A stretch of 64,000 bases of DNA from contig DIHE01000147.1 of NCBI GenBank assembly GCA_002420005.1, positions 69,389-133,388 on the forward strand. Reading direction: 5' to 3'. The translations under genes were made by a program, and so were the position numbers. The notes below the pieces were generated by a model. That model saw nothing but the letters and a program-made list of their open reading frames with translations, ran no database searches and was not told where the DNA came from. The DNA is from Holophagales bacterium UBA5704 (GTDB lineage: Bacteria > Acidobacteriota > Thermoanaerobaculia > Multivoradales > UBA5704). Position 1 is the first letter of the stretch. Each line of letters opens with the position of its first letter. Shown in pieces: positions 17,264 to 26,275 of the stretch.

Positions 17264-18751
17264 ATGCGCCTGCGCTTCGCCGCCCTCGCCCTTCTCGTTC
17301 CCGCCGCCCTCACCCTCGCCCAGGAGACTCCTCCCCGGGAGACCTTCACGGAGGAGATGGAGGTGCGCGAGGTCGGCCTTCTCGTCGAGCCTCCGGGCTC
17401 CCTCTTGAAGCAGGTCGGCCTCGATTCGCAGGATCTCCTGGTGAGCGTGGACGGCCTGTTGCGGCCGGTCACCCGCCTCTCCGGCGAAGCCGCCGAGGAT
17501 TGGACGGTGGCGGTGTACGTCGATCGGGTCCTCGCCCCTCCGGAGACGGTGTTCCTCGCCTCCCTGGCTCTCGCGAAGCGCGCGGAGTCCCTCGCCGGGC
17601 TGGGCTCCGTCGAGGTGACGGTGGCCGATCCCGCGCCGTGGGCCGAGCTGGCGGCGAGCCGCGAGCCGATCCGCATCCGCCAGGTGTTGTCGGAGATCGC
17701 CGCCCGCGCACGCCCGGAGCGCGGCGGCGCTCCCCCCACCGCCTCGTTTCCCGAGGCCGCCCTGCTGCGCCGGCAGTGCGACCGCCTCCTCGCCTGGGCC
17801 ACGGCGCCCCGCCCGCCCGGCCCACGGGTGCTCTTCCTGGTGATCGACGGCTTCCCGCTGACCCCCGACGAGCAGAAGGACCTGGCGACCGAAGGGGGCG
17901 AGGGCGTGCAGGAACGCACCGCCGTGCTCCGCGAGACCGCCCGGCTGCTCGCCGCCTACGGCTGGATCACCATCCCGCTCCCGCTGCGCGAAACTCGGGA
18001 GGCTCTCGGCAGCGATCCTGCGCGGCCCGACAGTGATCTCGACCGCTTCCGGGTCGATCACCAGGCAGGCGGCAAGTACAACATCAACGTTCCTCACCTC
18101 CTCCCGTTTCTCAAGCGGAGCTCTCCCTTCCGGGGGGAGGCCGCGGTGACCCTCCAGGTCGCGCCGGACCTCGCTCCCCTGCGCGCCCTGCTCGATCCCT
18201 CCGGCGGCAAGCTGGTGGGGATCGAGGCGCTGCTCGACCCGGTGATCGAAAGCCTCGATGGCCGCTGGCAGGTCTGGTTTCAAGCCTCCGAGCCTCACGA
18301 AGGGCGGTTGCGTCCGGTCGAGGTCCGGCTGCGCGACGGCACGGCGCTGCGCACGCGGGCCTGGCTGCGCTCCTCGACGCCCGTGGATGCCGCGGCGGCC
18401 CGCGTCCGCGCCCTCCTCCTCGGCGCCACCGGACGCCCCGAGGGGACCCTGCCGGTGCGCATCGAGGCCGTCCGCACCGAGGGCGACGCGATCGCCCTCC
18501 GCCTCACCGTGGCGCCGTTCACCGATCCGGTGCCGGTCCAGCCCGCTCCTCTGCGCCTCTCCTGGGCCTTCGCGGGCGACGGGACCCCCGTGGTCCGCCA
18601 TCAGCTCCTGCCCGGCAACCCGCAGCCGGACCTGGGCTGGAGCACCACCCTGCCCCTCCCCGCGGTCCCGGCCGGCCACCGGATGGCGGTCGCCGTCGAC
18701 GATCTGGCGCGCGAAAGGTGGAGCGGAATCGTCCTGAATCTGCCAAAATAG
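17264..18751 (+). CDS. Secreted protein resembling acidobacterial VWFA-related proteins
   Basis: A 495-residue exported protein with signal peptide MRLRFAALALLVPAALTLAQ. The body resembles the VWFA-related proteins that are abundant in Acidobacteriota: LLVEPPGSLL and VSVDGLLRPVTRL, then WTVAVYVDRVLAPPETVFLA (strand followed by a MIDAS-like position in degenerate form), TVADPAPWAELA and RVLFLVIDGFPLT. The C-terminal half is beta-rich (VTLQVAPDLAPLRALLDP, WQVWFQASEPHEGRLRPVEV), like an Ig-type region. A canonical DxSxS metal site is not visible, so metal binding is doubtful. The start at 17264 is chosen for the signal peptide; upstream codons cover a REP palindrome. No clear ribosome-binding site. 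Confidence 0.6.
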   Translation: MRLRFAALALLVPAALTLAQETPPRETFTEEMEVREVGLLVEPPGSLLKQVGLDSQDLLVSVDGLLRPVTRLSGEAAEDWTVAVYVDRVLAPPETVFLASLALAKRAESLAGLGSVEVTVADPAPWAELAASREPIRIRQVLSEIAARARPERGGAPPTASFPEAALLRRQCDRLLAWATAPRPPGPRVLFLVIDGFPLTPDEQKDLATEGGEGVQERTAVLRETARLLAAYGWITIPLPLRETREALGSDPARPDSDLDRFRVDHQAGGKYNINVPHLLPFLKRSSPFRGEAAVTLQVAPDLAPLRALLDPSGGKLVGIEALLDPVIESLDGRWQVWFQASEPHEGRLRPVEVRLRDGTALRTRAWLRSSTPVDAAAARVRALLLGATGRPEGTLPVRIEAVRTEGDAIALRLTVAPFTDPVPVQPAPLRLSWAFAGDGTPVVRHQLLPGNPQPDLGWSTTLPLPAVPAGHRMAVAVDDLARERWSGIVLNLPK

Positions 18752-18777
18752 AGCGCTTCCAGGAAGGACACGCTCGC

Positions 18778-19140
18778 ATGCCCATGACGTTTCACGATCG
18801 CACCGGGAAACCGGCCGCCTATACCGAGGACGATGTTCACATCTTCTTCTATTCCGGGGCTCCCGCAGGGTATTCCTTCGACGGCGCCGTCTACACCTAC
18901 CCGGGGCGCCACCTGGGGACGATCCGCACCGGCTGGGTACGCGACCACGACGGCCGCTGCGTCTTCTTCACCGACGAGGCGCTGAACAGCAGCCTGCCGC
19001 AGCCCGAGAAGCTCGCCAAGCCCCCCAAGCTGATCAAGAAGCCGAAGCCGGCCAAAGGCCGCCGCGAGACGCCGCCCCCCCGGCCCGCGGACCTGGATGA
19101 GTGGTCGGAGCTGTCGGGGGAGGGGTTCTTCAAGCCTTGA
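18778..19140 (+). CDS. 4-fold beta-flower domain protein
   Basis: A 120-residue protein whose first 75 residues look like the 4-fold beta-flower fold: repeated short strand pairs GKPAAYTEDDVHIFFYSGAP, AGYSFDGAVYTYPGRHLGTI and RTGWVRDHDGRCVFFTDEAL, each with an aromatic-Gly turn. The C-terminal 45 residues are a Lys/Pro-rich linker (LAKPPKLIKKPKPAKGRR) and an acidic end. The function of this fold is unknown. ATG 18778 follows AGGAAGG, 26 bases after the preceding stop. It is convergent with the AddA-like gene, and its end touches a dispersed inverted repeat. Confidence 0.75.
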   Translation: MPMTFHDRTGKPAAYTEDDVHIFFYSGAPAGYSFDGAVYTYPGRHLGTIRTGWVRDHDGRCVFFTDEALNSSLPQPEKLAKPPKLIKKPKPAKGRRETPPPRPADLDEWSELSGEGFFKP

Positions 19141-19227
19141 GGACAAGGACTTCAAGGACAACAGGGACAACCAGGACGCGCGTCCTTTTGTCCTTGCAGA
19201 CCTTGGCGTCCTTGGTGTCCTCTTCTT
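19141..19227. repeat. AAGGAC-type dispersed inverted repeat, copy A (convergent junction)
   Basis: The whole gap between two convergent genes is built from GGAC/AAGGAC words on the left, the palindrome GGACGCGCGTCC near the centre, and the complementary GTCCTT words on the right. The right arm CCTTGGCGTCCTTGGTGTCC is at 19201-19220. It matches the arms of copies B and C. It can fold into a long hairpin on either strand and may serve as shared terminator. Confidence 0.8.
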
Positions 19228-22200
19228 CTAGCCCACCACCCGATCCGCCCGCAGAAACCACAGCTCGAACCGCGGCGGCTGCGGCAGCTCCAGGGCCTCC
19301 TGGAGGGCCCGCACGTAGATGGCGCCCTGGGGGGCGTAGACGGCGGCGCGGCGGGCGAGGTCTTCCGGATCGTCGACCTCGTCGGTCTTGTAGTCGGCGA
19401 TCACCAGATGGCCGGTCTCCGGGTCCCGGTAGACCAGATCGACGGCTCCGGTGACCACGCCGACCGGGGCATGGTCGCCGTCGCGCGGCGGCAAGAGGAC
19501 CGGGAGCTCGCGGGCGACCAGGTGGCCGGCGAGGCCGCGCAGGCGCTCCAGGAGGCGGCCGGCGGCGAAGCGGTCGAGCAGCTCCTCGGCGCGCGGCAGA
19601 GTGCGCTCCACCACCTCGCCGCGGGCGAGGGGCGCGAGGTAAGCCGGCAGATGGATGCGCTGGCGCGCCAGCTCCTCGCGCGGATCGGCGGCCAGGTCCC
19701 ACTCCTCCAACGCCCTGTGCACCGCTCCCCCGAGGGCCATCGCCGCCTCGCGATCGATCTCATTTCCCCCGCCGGGTGCGGGGCGCCCGCGCCGCGGCTC
19801 CTCGTCACCCTCGGCCAGACGGCGGGCGGCCAGCTCTTCGCGTAGACGCTCGTGCGCCTCCTCCGACGCGGCGCCTCCCCAGGTGCGGTCCATGCGGCGG
19901 CCGGCCGCGGCCTGGTGCTCACGCAGCCGGATCGAGGCGCGGGCGATCTCCTCCACGGCGGGCGGCTCGGCCTCCCCGCGCTCGGCCTCACCGGCCGCGG
20001 CCTCCGTCCCGCCCCGGAGGGCCGGAAACGTCCACAGGGCACCCGTCGCATCCAGCACCCCTGCTCCCCCCGACGCCTCGGCGGCGGCCCACAGCTCCAC
20101 CAGAGGGGCCTCCGGCCGCTCCGGCCGCCAGGCGAGGAGCTCCAGGTGGGTGCGCGCCTGCTCCGGCGGGCGCGGCGCGGCGCCGCCGTCCGGCCAGTTG
20201 CCGAGCAGGACCAGGCGGTCCTTGGCGCGCGTCATCGCCACGTAGAGGGTGCGCACCCGCTCGGCGGCCTCGACGGCGCGGCGCTCCGCCTCCACCCGGT
20301 CGAAGCCGAGCGTCGGCACCCCGAAGAGGCGCATCTCGAACCGTCCCTCCGCCAGCCGGCCCACCTCGGTGCCGAGGCCGCCCTCCCCGCCCGGCGGCTT
20401 GTGGAGCTGCAGCAGGTAGACATGGCCGAAGTCGAGCCCCTTGGCGCCGTGGATCGTCATCACCTGCACCGCGTCCTCGGCGCCGTCCTTCGGACGTCCC
20501 TCCTCCGCCTCGCGCGACTCGGCGACGCTGCGGCGCAGGGCGCGCAGGATGGCGGTGGGGTCGCCACCCCCCTCTTCGAGCGCGGCCGAGAGCTGGCGGA
20601 AGAAGCGGTCGAGGTTGGCCAGCCGGTACGGCCCTAGGTAGCGCGCCGCCTCCAGCGCCTCGGGCAGGAACAGCCTTCGCAGGCGCTCGATGAAGACGTC
20701 GGCGGCCTCGCTCTCGAAAGCGATGCGCAGGACGGCCAGATGCTCCATCGCGGCGAGCAGCCCGGCCTCCCAGCCGCGCAAGCCGTCGAGCCCCGGAACG
20801 TCCCCCGGCAGCTCGGCGGCGGCGGCTTCGATGCGGCTCTTCAGCTCGGCCAGCCGCTCCCCCCGCTGCTCCCCGTCGAGGCGCGCCGGGGTCAGGTCCG
20901 TCATCAACCCGGGGAAGCCGTGCCGCCAAAGCGGGATCAGCGCCGCATCCGGCACCCCGACCAGCACCGAGCGCAGGACGGTCAGCAGGGCCAGATGATC
21001 GCCCGGATCGAGCACGGCGCGCACCAGGGCCGCGGCTTCGATGACCTCGCGGCGGCGGTAGTAGTGCTTGTCGCGGCCGACGACGAAGGGGATGCGCGCC
21101 CGCCGCAGGGCTTCGAGATAGAGGTCGAGATCACCGGTGCCGCGCAGGAGGAGCACGGCCTCCTTCCAGGCGACCCCCTCCTCGTCGTGGAGCGCGCGCA
21201 GGTCCGCGGCGAGCGCCGCCGCCTCCAGCTCCGCCGCCTCGACGGCCGCGGTCTTGCCGTCCGGCCGCCGCCAGGAGACCCAGTGCTCCACCGCGGCCCG
21301 GCCGGCGCGGACGAAACCCGGATCGCCCTGGCGCCGCTCGCAGGCGAGGAGCGGCTCGAACGGGGGCTGGAGGCCCGGCGTCTCCTGCATGACCGGTGCG
21401 ATGACCCGCGCCACCTCGGCGAGGATCGAGGGGACGGAGCGGAAGTTTTCCACCAGCCGCTCGACCGCGCCGCCCTGCTTGCGCGCCAGGTCCACGAACC
21501 CGTCGTAGGCGCGCAGGTCGGCGCTGCGCCAGCCGTAGATCGATTGTTTGGGATCTCCGACCAGGAAGAGGCCGGGCCGCTCGTCGCGCGGGCCGTCCAG
21601 GGCGAGCCAGCGCAGCAGCTCGCACTGCACGCGGTCGGTGTCCTGGAACTCGTCCACCAGGAGCTGGTCGATCTGCCGCCGGATGCGCGCCCGCACCTCC
21701 GGATGCCGGGCGAGGAGCGCCTCGGCGCCGGCGAGCAGGGCGTCGAAGGTGGCGATGCCGCGCGCCCGCAGCTCGCGCTCGACCGCGGCGAGCAGCGGGG
21801 CCAGGGCGCGCCGCGCCGCCTCCAGGAGGACGGTATCGATCCGCCGCAGGTGCGCGACCAGCCGCGCGAGCGCGCCGGCCTGGACCCCCAGCTCGCCGCC
21901 GACCTCGCCGAACAGGCTCGTCTCGGTGGCGCCGAGCTGTCCCTTCTCCCACTTGCCGAGGTGCGCCACGAGCTTCTCCGGCAGCGCCTCGTCGACCCAC
22001 TGGCGCAGCGTCTCCAGATCGGGGCCGTCGTCGATCTCGCGCAGGCGGTCGAGCAGGAGGCCCAGGCCTTTTTCGAGCGAACGGGCATTCGGCGCCCGCC
22101 CGCCGCGCAGGCGCGGCATGATCAGGTCGAAGACGCCGGTCGCCGCCGTGGTGAGCCGGTCGAGGAAGGCGCGCAGCGGTGCCGGACCCAGCGGGTCCTC

Positions 22201-22947
22201 GTCGAGCGCGCGCGCCGGCAGGCCGGAGGTGGCGAGGACGGCCAGGGCTTCGATGATCTCCTGCGGCCCGAACCCGCGCACGGCGAGCGCCAGCAGATGC
22301 GGATCGCCCGGCGCGCCGTACCCCTCCCGCAGCGCCACCTCCACGGTCTCGCGCACCACCTCTTCGAGCAGGCGGCCGTCGGCGTCCACGGTCAGCCGCG
22401 GGTGGACGCCGGCCTCCAGCGGATGGCTCGCCAGGAGACCCAGACAGAAGGCATGGATGGTGCGTACCTGCAGATGGTCCAGCGCCCCGAGCAGGGCGCG
22501 GGCGCGCGCGGCGGTCTCCTCCGGCGGGGGCAGGACCTCCGGGTCGAGCCAGTCCGGCCGGGCCGCGCCGCGCGCCAGCGCCTCCAGCTCCTTGGCGGTG
22601 CGGCCGGCCATCTCCGCCGCCGCGGCTTCGGTGAAGGTGATGGCCACGACGCCGCGCAGCACGTCCGCCGCGGTGCGCTCCGGAGAGCCTTCACCCTCGG
22701 GCCGCAGCACCGGCCGCGCGGCAGGGCGGGCGGCGCGGCGCGCGCGGGCCAGCTCCCAGCCGGCCCCCAGGCTCCAGGCGAGGAGGCGCGCCACCAGCGT
22801 CGTGGTCTTGCCGGTCCCGGCGCCCGCCTGGAGCACCAGCGGGCGGTCGAACCGCCGCTGCGCCTCCTTGCGCGCGGCGCGGTCGGCGGCGCGCAGGATC
22901 TCGTCGCTCGGCATGCCGAAGCGCCCCAGGACCAGCCGTCCGCTCAC
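19228..22947 (-). CDS. addA: AddA-like UvrD/Rep helicase-nuclease
   Basis: This looks like the AddA subunit of the AddAB helicase-nuclease that processes double-strand breaks for recombination. The 1239-residue protein has Walker A in LQAGAGTGKTTTLVARLL, Walker B in QLLVDEFQDTDRVQ, GDPKQSIYGWRSADL, the VENFRSVPSIL motif, VMTIHGAKGLDFGHVYLL and YVAMTRAKDRLVLLG (helicase motifs I-VI in order). The C-terminal nuclease domain carries GAVDLVYRDPETG and IADYKTD, the PD-(D/E)XK core. GTG 22947 overlaps the addB-like stop by 4 bases; residues upstream of it are compositional noise. A RecB-like assignment is less likely because the partner is AddB-like. Confidence 0.9.
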   Translation of the reverse strand: MSGRLVLGRFGMPSDEILRAADRAARKEAQRRFDRPLVLQAGAGTGKTTTLVARLLAWSLGAGWELARARRAARPAARPVLRPEGEGSPERTAADVLRGVVAITFTEAAAAEMAGRTAKELEALARGAARPDWLDPEVLPPPEETAARARALLGALDHLQVRTIHAFCLGLLASHPLEAGVHPRLTVDADGRLLEEVVRETVEVALREGYGAPGDPHLLALAVRGFGPQEIIEALAVLATSGLPARALDEDPLGPAPLRAFLDRLTTAATGVFDLIMPRLRGGRAPNARSLEKGLGLLLDRLREIDDGPDLETLRQWVDEALPEKLVAHLGKWEKGQLGATETSLFGEVGGELGVQAGALARLVAHLRRIDTVLLEAARRALAPLLAAVERELRARGIATFDALLAGAEALLARHPEVRARIRRQIDQLLVDEFQDTDRVQCELLRWLALDGPRDERPGLFLVGDPKQSIYGWRSADLRAYDGFVDLARKQGGAVERLVENFRSVPSILAEVARVIAPVMQETPGLQPPFEPLLACERRQGDPGFVRAGRAAVEHWVSWRRPDGKTAAVEAAELEAAALAADLRALHDEEGVAWKEAVLLLRGTGDLDLYLEALRRARIPFVVGRDKHYYRRREVIEAAALVRAVLDPGDHLALLTVLRSVLVGVPDAALIPLWRHGFPGLMTDLTPARLDGEQRGERLAELKSRIEAAAAELPGDVPGLDGLRGWEAGLLAAMEHLAVLRIAFESEAADVFIERLRRLFLPEALEAARYLGPYRLANLDRFFRQLSAALEEGGGDPTAILRALRRSVAESREAEEGRPKDGAEDAVQVMTIHGAKGLDFGHVYLLQLHKPPGGEGGLGTEVGRLAEGRFEMRLFGVPTLGFDRVEAERRAVEAAERVRTLYVAMTRAKDRLVLLGNWPDGGAAPRPPEQARTHLELLAWRPERPEAPLVELWAAAEASGGAGVLDATGALWTFPALRGGTEAAAGEAERGEAEPPAVEEIARASIRLREHQAAAGRRMDRTWGGAASEEAHERLREELAARRLAEGDEEPRRGRPAPGGGNEIDREAAMALGGAVHRALEEWDLAADPREELARQRIHLPAYLAPLARGEVVERTLPRAEELLDRFAAGRLLERLRGLAGHLVARELPVLLPPRDGDHAPVGVVTGAVDLVYRDPETGHLVIADYKTDEVDDPEDLARRAAVYAPQGAIYVRALQEALELPQPPRFELWFLRADRVVG

Positions 22948-25900
22948 GGCTCCTCCTCCTCTTCCCGCTCCTCCTTGGCCGCCAGACGCCAGACGCCCAG
23001 GAGCGCCTCCTCCGCCGCCCCGGCCGGCGGAGCCTCGCGCGCCCGCCCGGCCCATTCGAACAGGCGCAGGCGGGCGCCCGAATCACCGCGCAGGCAGGCC
23101 TCCGCGACCGCGCAGTAGCTGCAACGAGGCGGCTCGTTGCGCCCGGCCGGATCGACCACCCGCGGAAAGAACGCGCCGGCATCCCACACCGCCAGGGTCG
23201 CGCCCACCGCGTGCGCGAACGCCGCCGTGGCCTCGCGGTCGTCGGTGGTCACCGCGTGCTCGCGCGCCGCGGGATCGTCGATCTCCGGCTTCAGATACAG
23301 GTAGCGCCCCAGCGCCGGCGCCCCCCCGGCGGCGAGCAGATAGGCGGCGGCCTGGAGGAGCGTCCCCTGCCGCAGGCGCTCCAGGAAATGCCGGCGGCGC
23401 ACCTCCGGCTTGCGGGCGGAGGACAACGGCCGGCCGGTCTTGTAATCGGTGAAACGGAGCCCCTCCGGCAGGGAGTCGACGCGGTCGGAGCGGAAGCGCA
23501 GGCTCCGCGGACGCCCCGTGGCGTCGAGCACCTCGACGGTGTCCACCGTCTCGGCGTGGAGCACGGGCACCGCGGCGCCGCCCGGCCAGTCCATCTCCGC
23601 GGCCACGGCGAGAAACGGCCGCGCACGCTCGGCGAGCGCCCGGGTGAGCCCCGGCAGGGTGATCCCTTCCAGGGCCAGGAGCCGCCGCGACTCCGCGAGC
23701 AGCAGCTCCTCCAGGCGCCCGGCGGCCGGCCAGGTGACGGCCGCCGGCTCCGCGGCCTCGCGGACGATCCGTTCCAGCACCGCGTGGATCACGTTGCCGA
23801 GCAGGAGCGGATCGGTCCCGGGGAGGGCGGCGAGCGGATCGGGCGTCGGCTCCAGCCGCAGGACCCGGCCGAGGAAGACCTGCCAGGGGCAGCTCGCCAG
23901 ATTCTCCAGGTGGGTCACGTAGAGGTCCCGGTGGACGCCCCCGAGGCCGCCGACGAACCCGTAGTACGGCCCCAGCCGTGCGCGCACCGCCCGCCCCTCG
24001 GGCAGGCGCAGGTCGGGGTCCATCTCGTCGAGGACGGCGATGCGGACCTCGGCCAGGCGTTGCGGATCGAGATCGAACGCCCCCGCCAGCTCCGCGCGCG
24101 CCTCGCCGAGCGCCACCGCGAGCACCCGGCCGAACGCCCGGCGCGGCGCCTGCAGCGCGGCGATCACCGCCTGCTCGTCCGCCGGGCGCAGGGCGTCCGT
24201 CCCCGCCCACAGCGAGGGAGCGCGCTGCACCTCGCGCGGGCCGCGCAGGAGCGGCGACGGCGACCGCGGCTTGCCCTCCTCGTCCGCCATCTGCCACGAC
24301 AGGGTGACCGCCGGGCTTCCCGACAGGAGCCAGGCGAACAGATACCGCTCCTCGTCGAACCCGGCGCGTTTGATCGGCACGTCGGGCAGCACCCGCCGCA
24401 GCACCTGGCGCAGGTCGTCCGGCAGCAGCGGGTCCTCGCGGATGCCGCGCGGAAAGACGTCGCGGTTGAGGCCGAGGACGAACAGATGGTCGAACGTGCG
24501 ACCGCGCGCCTCGGTGACGTTCAACACCTGGGCGCCGCCGCCCGAGCCGCCGAGCGGGGAGAGGCCCACCGCGCCGCACGCCCGCACCACCAGCGGGCGC
24601 AGCTCCTCGCGGGTGAGCGGAAAATCCTCCGGCACCTCCCGCTCCAGCTCGGCCAGCGCGGCGAGGACCGCCCCGGTGTCCGCCGCCTCGCGGTCCCACC
24701 CGAGGTCGCTCACCAGCAGCGCGCGCAGCAGCCGGAAGTGCTCGTCCGCCCGCGCCTCCTCGGGCCAGGAGGCCAGCCGCTCGCGCACCCGTCCGGCCGT
24801 GCGCACCGCGGCGCGGATCTGCGCCCCGTCCACCCGTCGGCGGGCCGCATAGGTCTCCCCTTCGTCGCCCCCCTCCTCCGCAGCGGCGGCGGTGCGCAGG
24901 CCCTGGCGGATCGGCAAGGCATAGCGGTCCTCGCGCAGAAACGCCGCGGGATCGAGATCCGCCACGTCGCGCAGCCGGCCGGCACCGAGGGAGTAGAACG
25001 CCAAGCGCAGATCGACCAGCAGACCGGCCATCGGACGCCGCCGGGCTCCCGCGGGGCCGGGCAGGCCGAGCGCGGCGACCGTGTCGAGCCAGCGGTCGGC
25101 GGGGACCTCCTCGCCGCGGCGCAGCAGCTCGAGAAACGCGCGGGCGCGCCGGCCCGCGGGCTCCAAGGAGCCGGTGGCCGCGACGCCCGAAAACGGCACC
25201 CCGAGCCGGCCGAGGTGGCGGCGCAGGGCGAGCGCATACGGCGCGAGATCGCGCCCGACGATCCCGATCCCCTCCGCCCGCGCTCCGCCGTCGAGCAGGG
25301 CGCGCACCCGGCGGGCCACCTCGCGCGCCTCCGCCTCCGCCCCCACCGCCTCCACCCGCTCGATCCGCGGCGGCGGCGGGTCCGTCTCGCGCGGCGGCGG
25401 GGCCGGCACGAACCGGGAGACCATGGCCAGCCGCTCCGCGAACCTCTCGGTGAACGCGCGCTCCATCCCGCCGGTCGAGGACCCCGGAGCCGGCGGATGG
25501 TCGAGGATCAGGCGCGCCCCCTGGCGCAGCAGCTCCTGGAGGAAATCGGTGGCCACCCCGGTGGCGTCGGAAAAGCCGTAGATGAAGAGGGCGCGGTACG
25601 GCAGGACCCGTGCGGGATCGGCGGCGAACAGCTCGGTGGCCCGCCGCAGCAGGGTCGACGCCCGGCCGAGCCCGAGCGCCGGGGCGAGCGCCTCGGTGCG
25701 GGCGGCGACGCGGACCAGGGCACGGGCGCGCTCCACCTCGGCCTTGGAGGCCACGCGCGGGCCGTCGGTCGCCAGCGCCTCGTCGATGGCCTCGGCCAGG
25801 TCGAGCTCCAGCCCGGCATCGAGCAGGTCGCGCACCGTGCCGGCCACCGCGCCGTAGCCGTCCACCAGATCGTCGAGCCCCTTGCGCAGCACCGGCTCGA

Positions 25901-26258
25901 AGCGGGCGAGGCGCTGGGCGAGCACGTCGAAGAGGGGAGTCCCGCGCGGCACCGTCTCGCCGGCCCGCTCCAGGATCTCGCAGGCCAGCGCGTGCAGCGT
26001 CTGCACCGTCACCCCGGCGACCGACCGCCCCCGCCGCCGCACCAGCGCCGCCCCCAGATGCGCCCGCAAGCTGCGCGACGGCACCAGCAGACGCACCGGC
26101 CGCGCGAGCAGCCCCGGATTCTTGCGCGCCTCGGCGAGCAGGGCATCGACCCGCGTCCACAGCAGAGCCTCGGCCGCCCGCGCCCCCCGCGCCACCCACA
26201 CCTCCCCCGGGGCGCGCGGCGGCTCAGGGGCTTCGAACAGGCGGAGCTGCTGGGACAC
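22944..26258 (-). CDS. addB: AddB-like helicase-nuclease subunit
   Basis: Partner of the AddA-like gene. The 1104-residue protein has a helicase-like first part without a clear Walker A loop, then VLNVTEARGRTFDHLFVLGL followed by NRDVFPRGIRED, a motif shared with AddB. The C-terminal PD-(D/E)XK domain has RFTDYKTGRP. Four cysteines are placed as for an iron-sulphur cluster: one in LASCPWQVFLG and three in RCSYCAVAEAC near the C-terminus, the AddB arrangement. I use GTG 26258 (VSQQLRLFEAPEPP); the frame is open into the ABC transporter gene but those residues are its shadow. It is 17 bases behind that gene and overlaps addA by 4 bases. Confidence 0.85.
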   Translation of the reverse strand: MSQQLRLFEAPEPPRAPGEVWVARGARAAEALLWTRVDALLAEARKNPGLLARPVRLLVPSRSLRAHLGAALVRRRGRSVAGVTVQTLHALACEILERAGETVPRGTPLFDVLAQRLARFEPVLRKGLDDLVDGYGAVAGTVRDLLDAGLELDLAEAIDEALATDGPRVASKAEVERARALVRVAARTEALAPALGLGRASTLLRRATELFAADPARVLPYRALFIYGFSDATGVATDFLQELLRQGARLILDHPPAPGSSTGGMERAFTERFAERLAMVSRFVPAPPPRETDPPPPRIERVEAVGAEAEAREVARRVRALLDGGARAEGIGIVGRDLAPYALALRRHLGRLGVPFSGVAATGSLEPAGRRARAFLELLRRGEEVPADRWLDTVAALGLPGPAGARRRPMAGLLVDLRLAFYSLGAGRLRDVADLDPAAFLREDRYALPIRQGLRTAAAAEEGGDEGETYAARRRVDGAQIRAAVRTAGRVRERLASWPEEARADEHFRLLRALLVSDLGWDREAADTGAVLAALAELEREVPEDFPLTREELRPLVVRACGAVGLSPLGGSGGGAQVLNVTEARGRTFDHLFVLGLNRDVFPRGIREDPLLPDDLRQVLRRVLPDVPIKRAGFDEERYLFAWLLSGSPAVTLSWQMADEEGKPRSPSPLLRGPREVQRAPSLWAGTDALRPADEQAVIAALQAPRRAFGRVLAVALGEARAELAGAFDLDPQRLAEVRIAVLDEMDPDLRLPEGRAVRARLGPYYGFVGGLGGVHRDLYVTHLENLASCPWQVFLGRVLRLEPTPDPLAALPGTDPLLLGNVIHAVLERIVREAAEPAAVTWPAAGRLEELLLAESRRLLALEGITLPGLTRALAERARPFLAVAAEMDWPGGAAVPVLHAETVDTVEVLDATGRPRSLRFRSDRVDSLPEGLRFTDYKTGRPLSSARKPEVRRRHFLERLRQGTLLQAAAYLLAAGGAPALGRYLYLKPEIDDPAAREHAVTTDDREATAAFAHAVGATLAVWDAGAFFPRVVDPAGRNEPPRCSYCAVAEACLRGDSGARLRLFEWAGRAREAPPAGAAEEALLGVWRLAAKEEREEEEEP

Positions 26259-26275
26259 GCCGAGCCTCTGAGCGG

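Noticed and set aside
14846..18679. 1277-codon minus-strand frame across nrtS, ggt and the VWFA-like gene
   Set aside because: It lies opposite three good plus-strand genes with ribosome-binding sites and known domains. Its sequence is Gly/Arg/Glu-rich without motifs.
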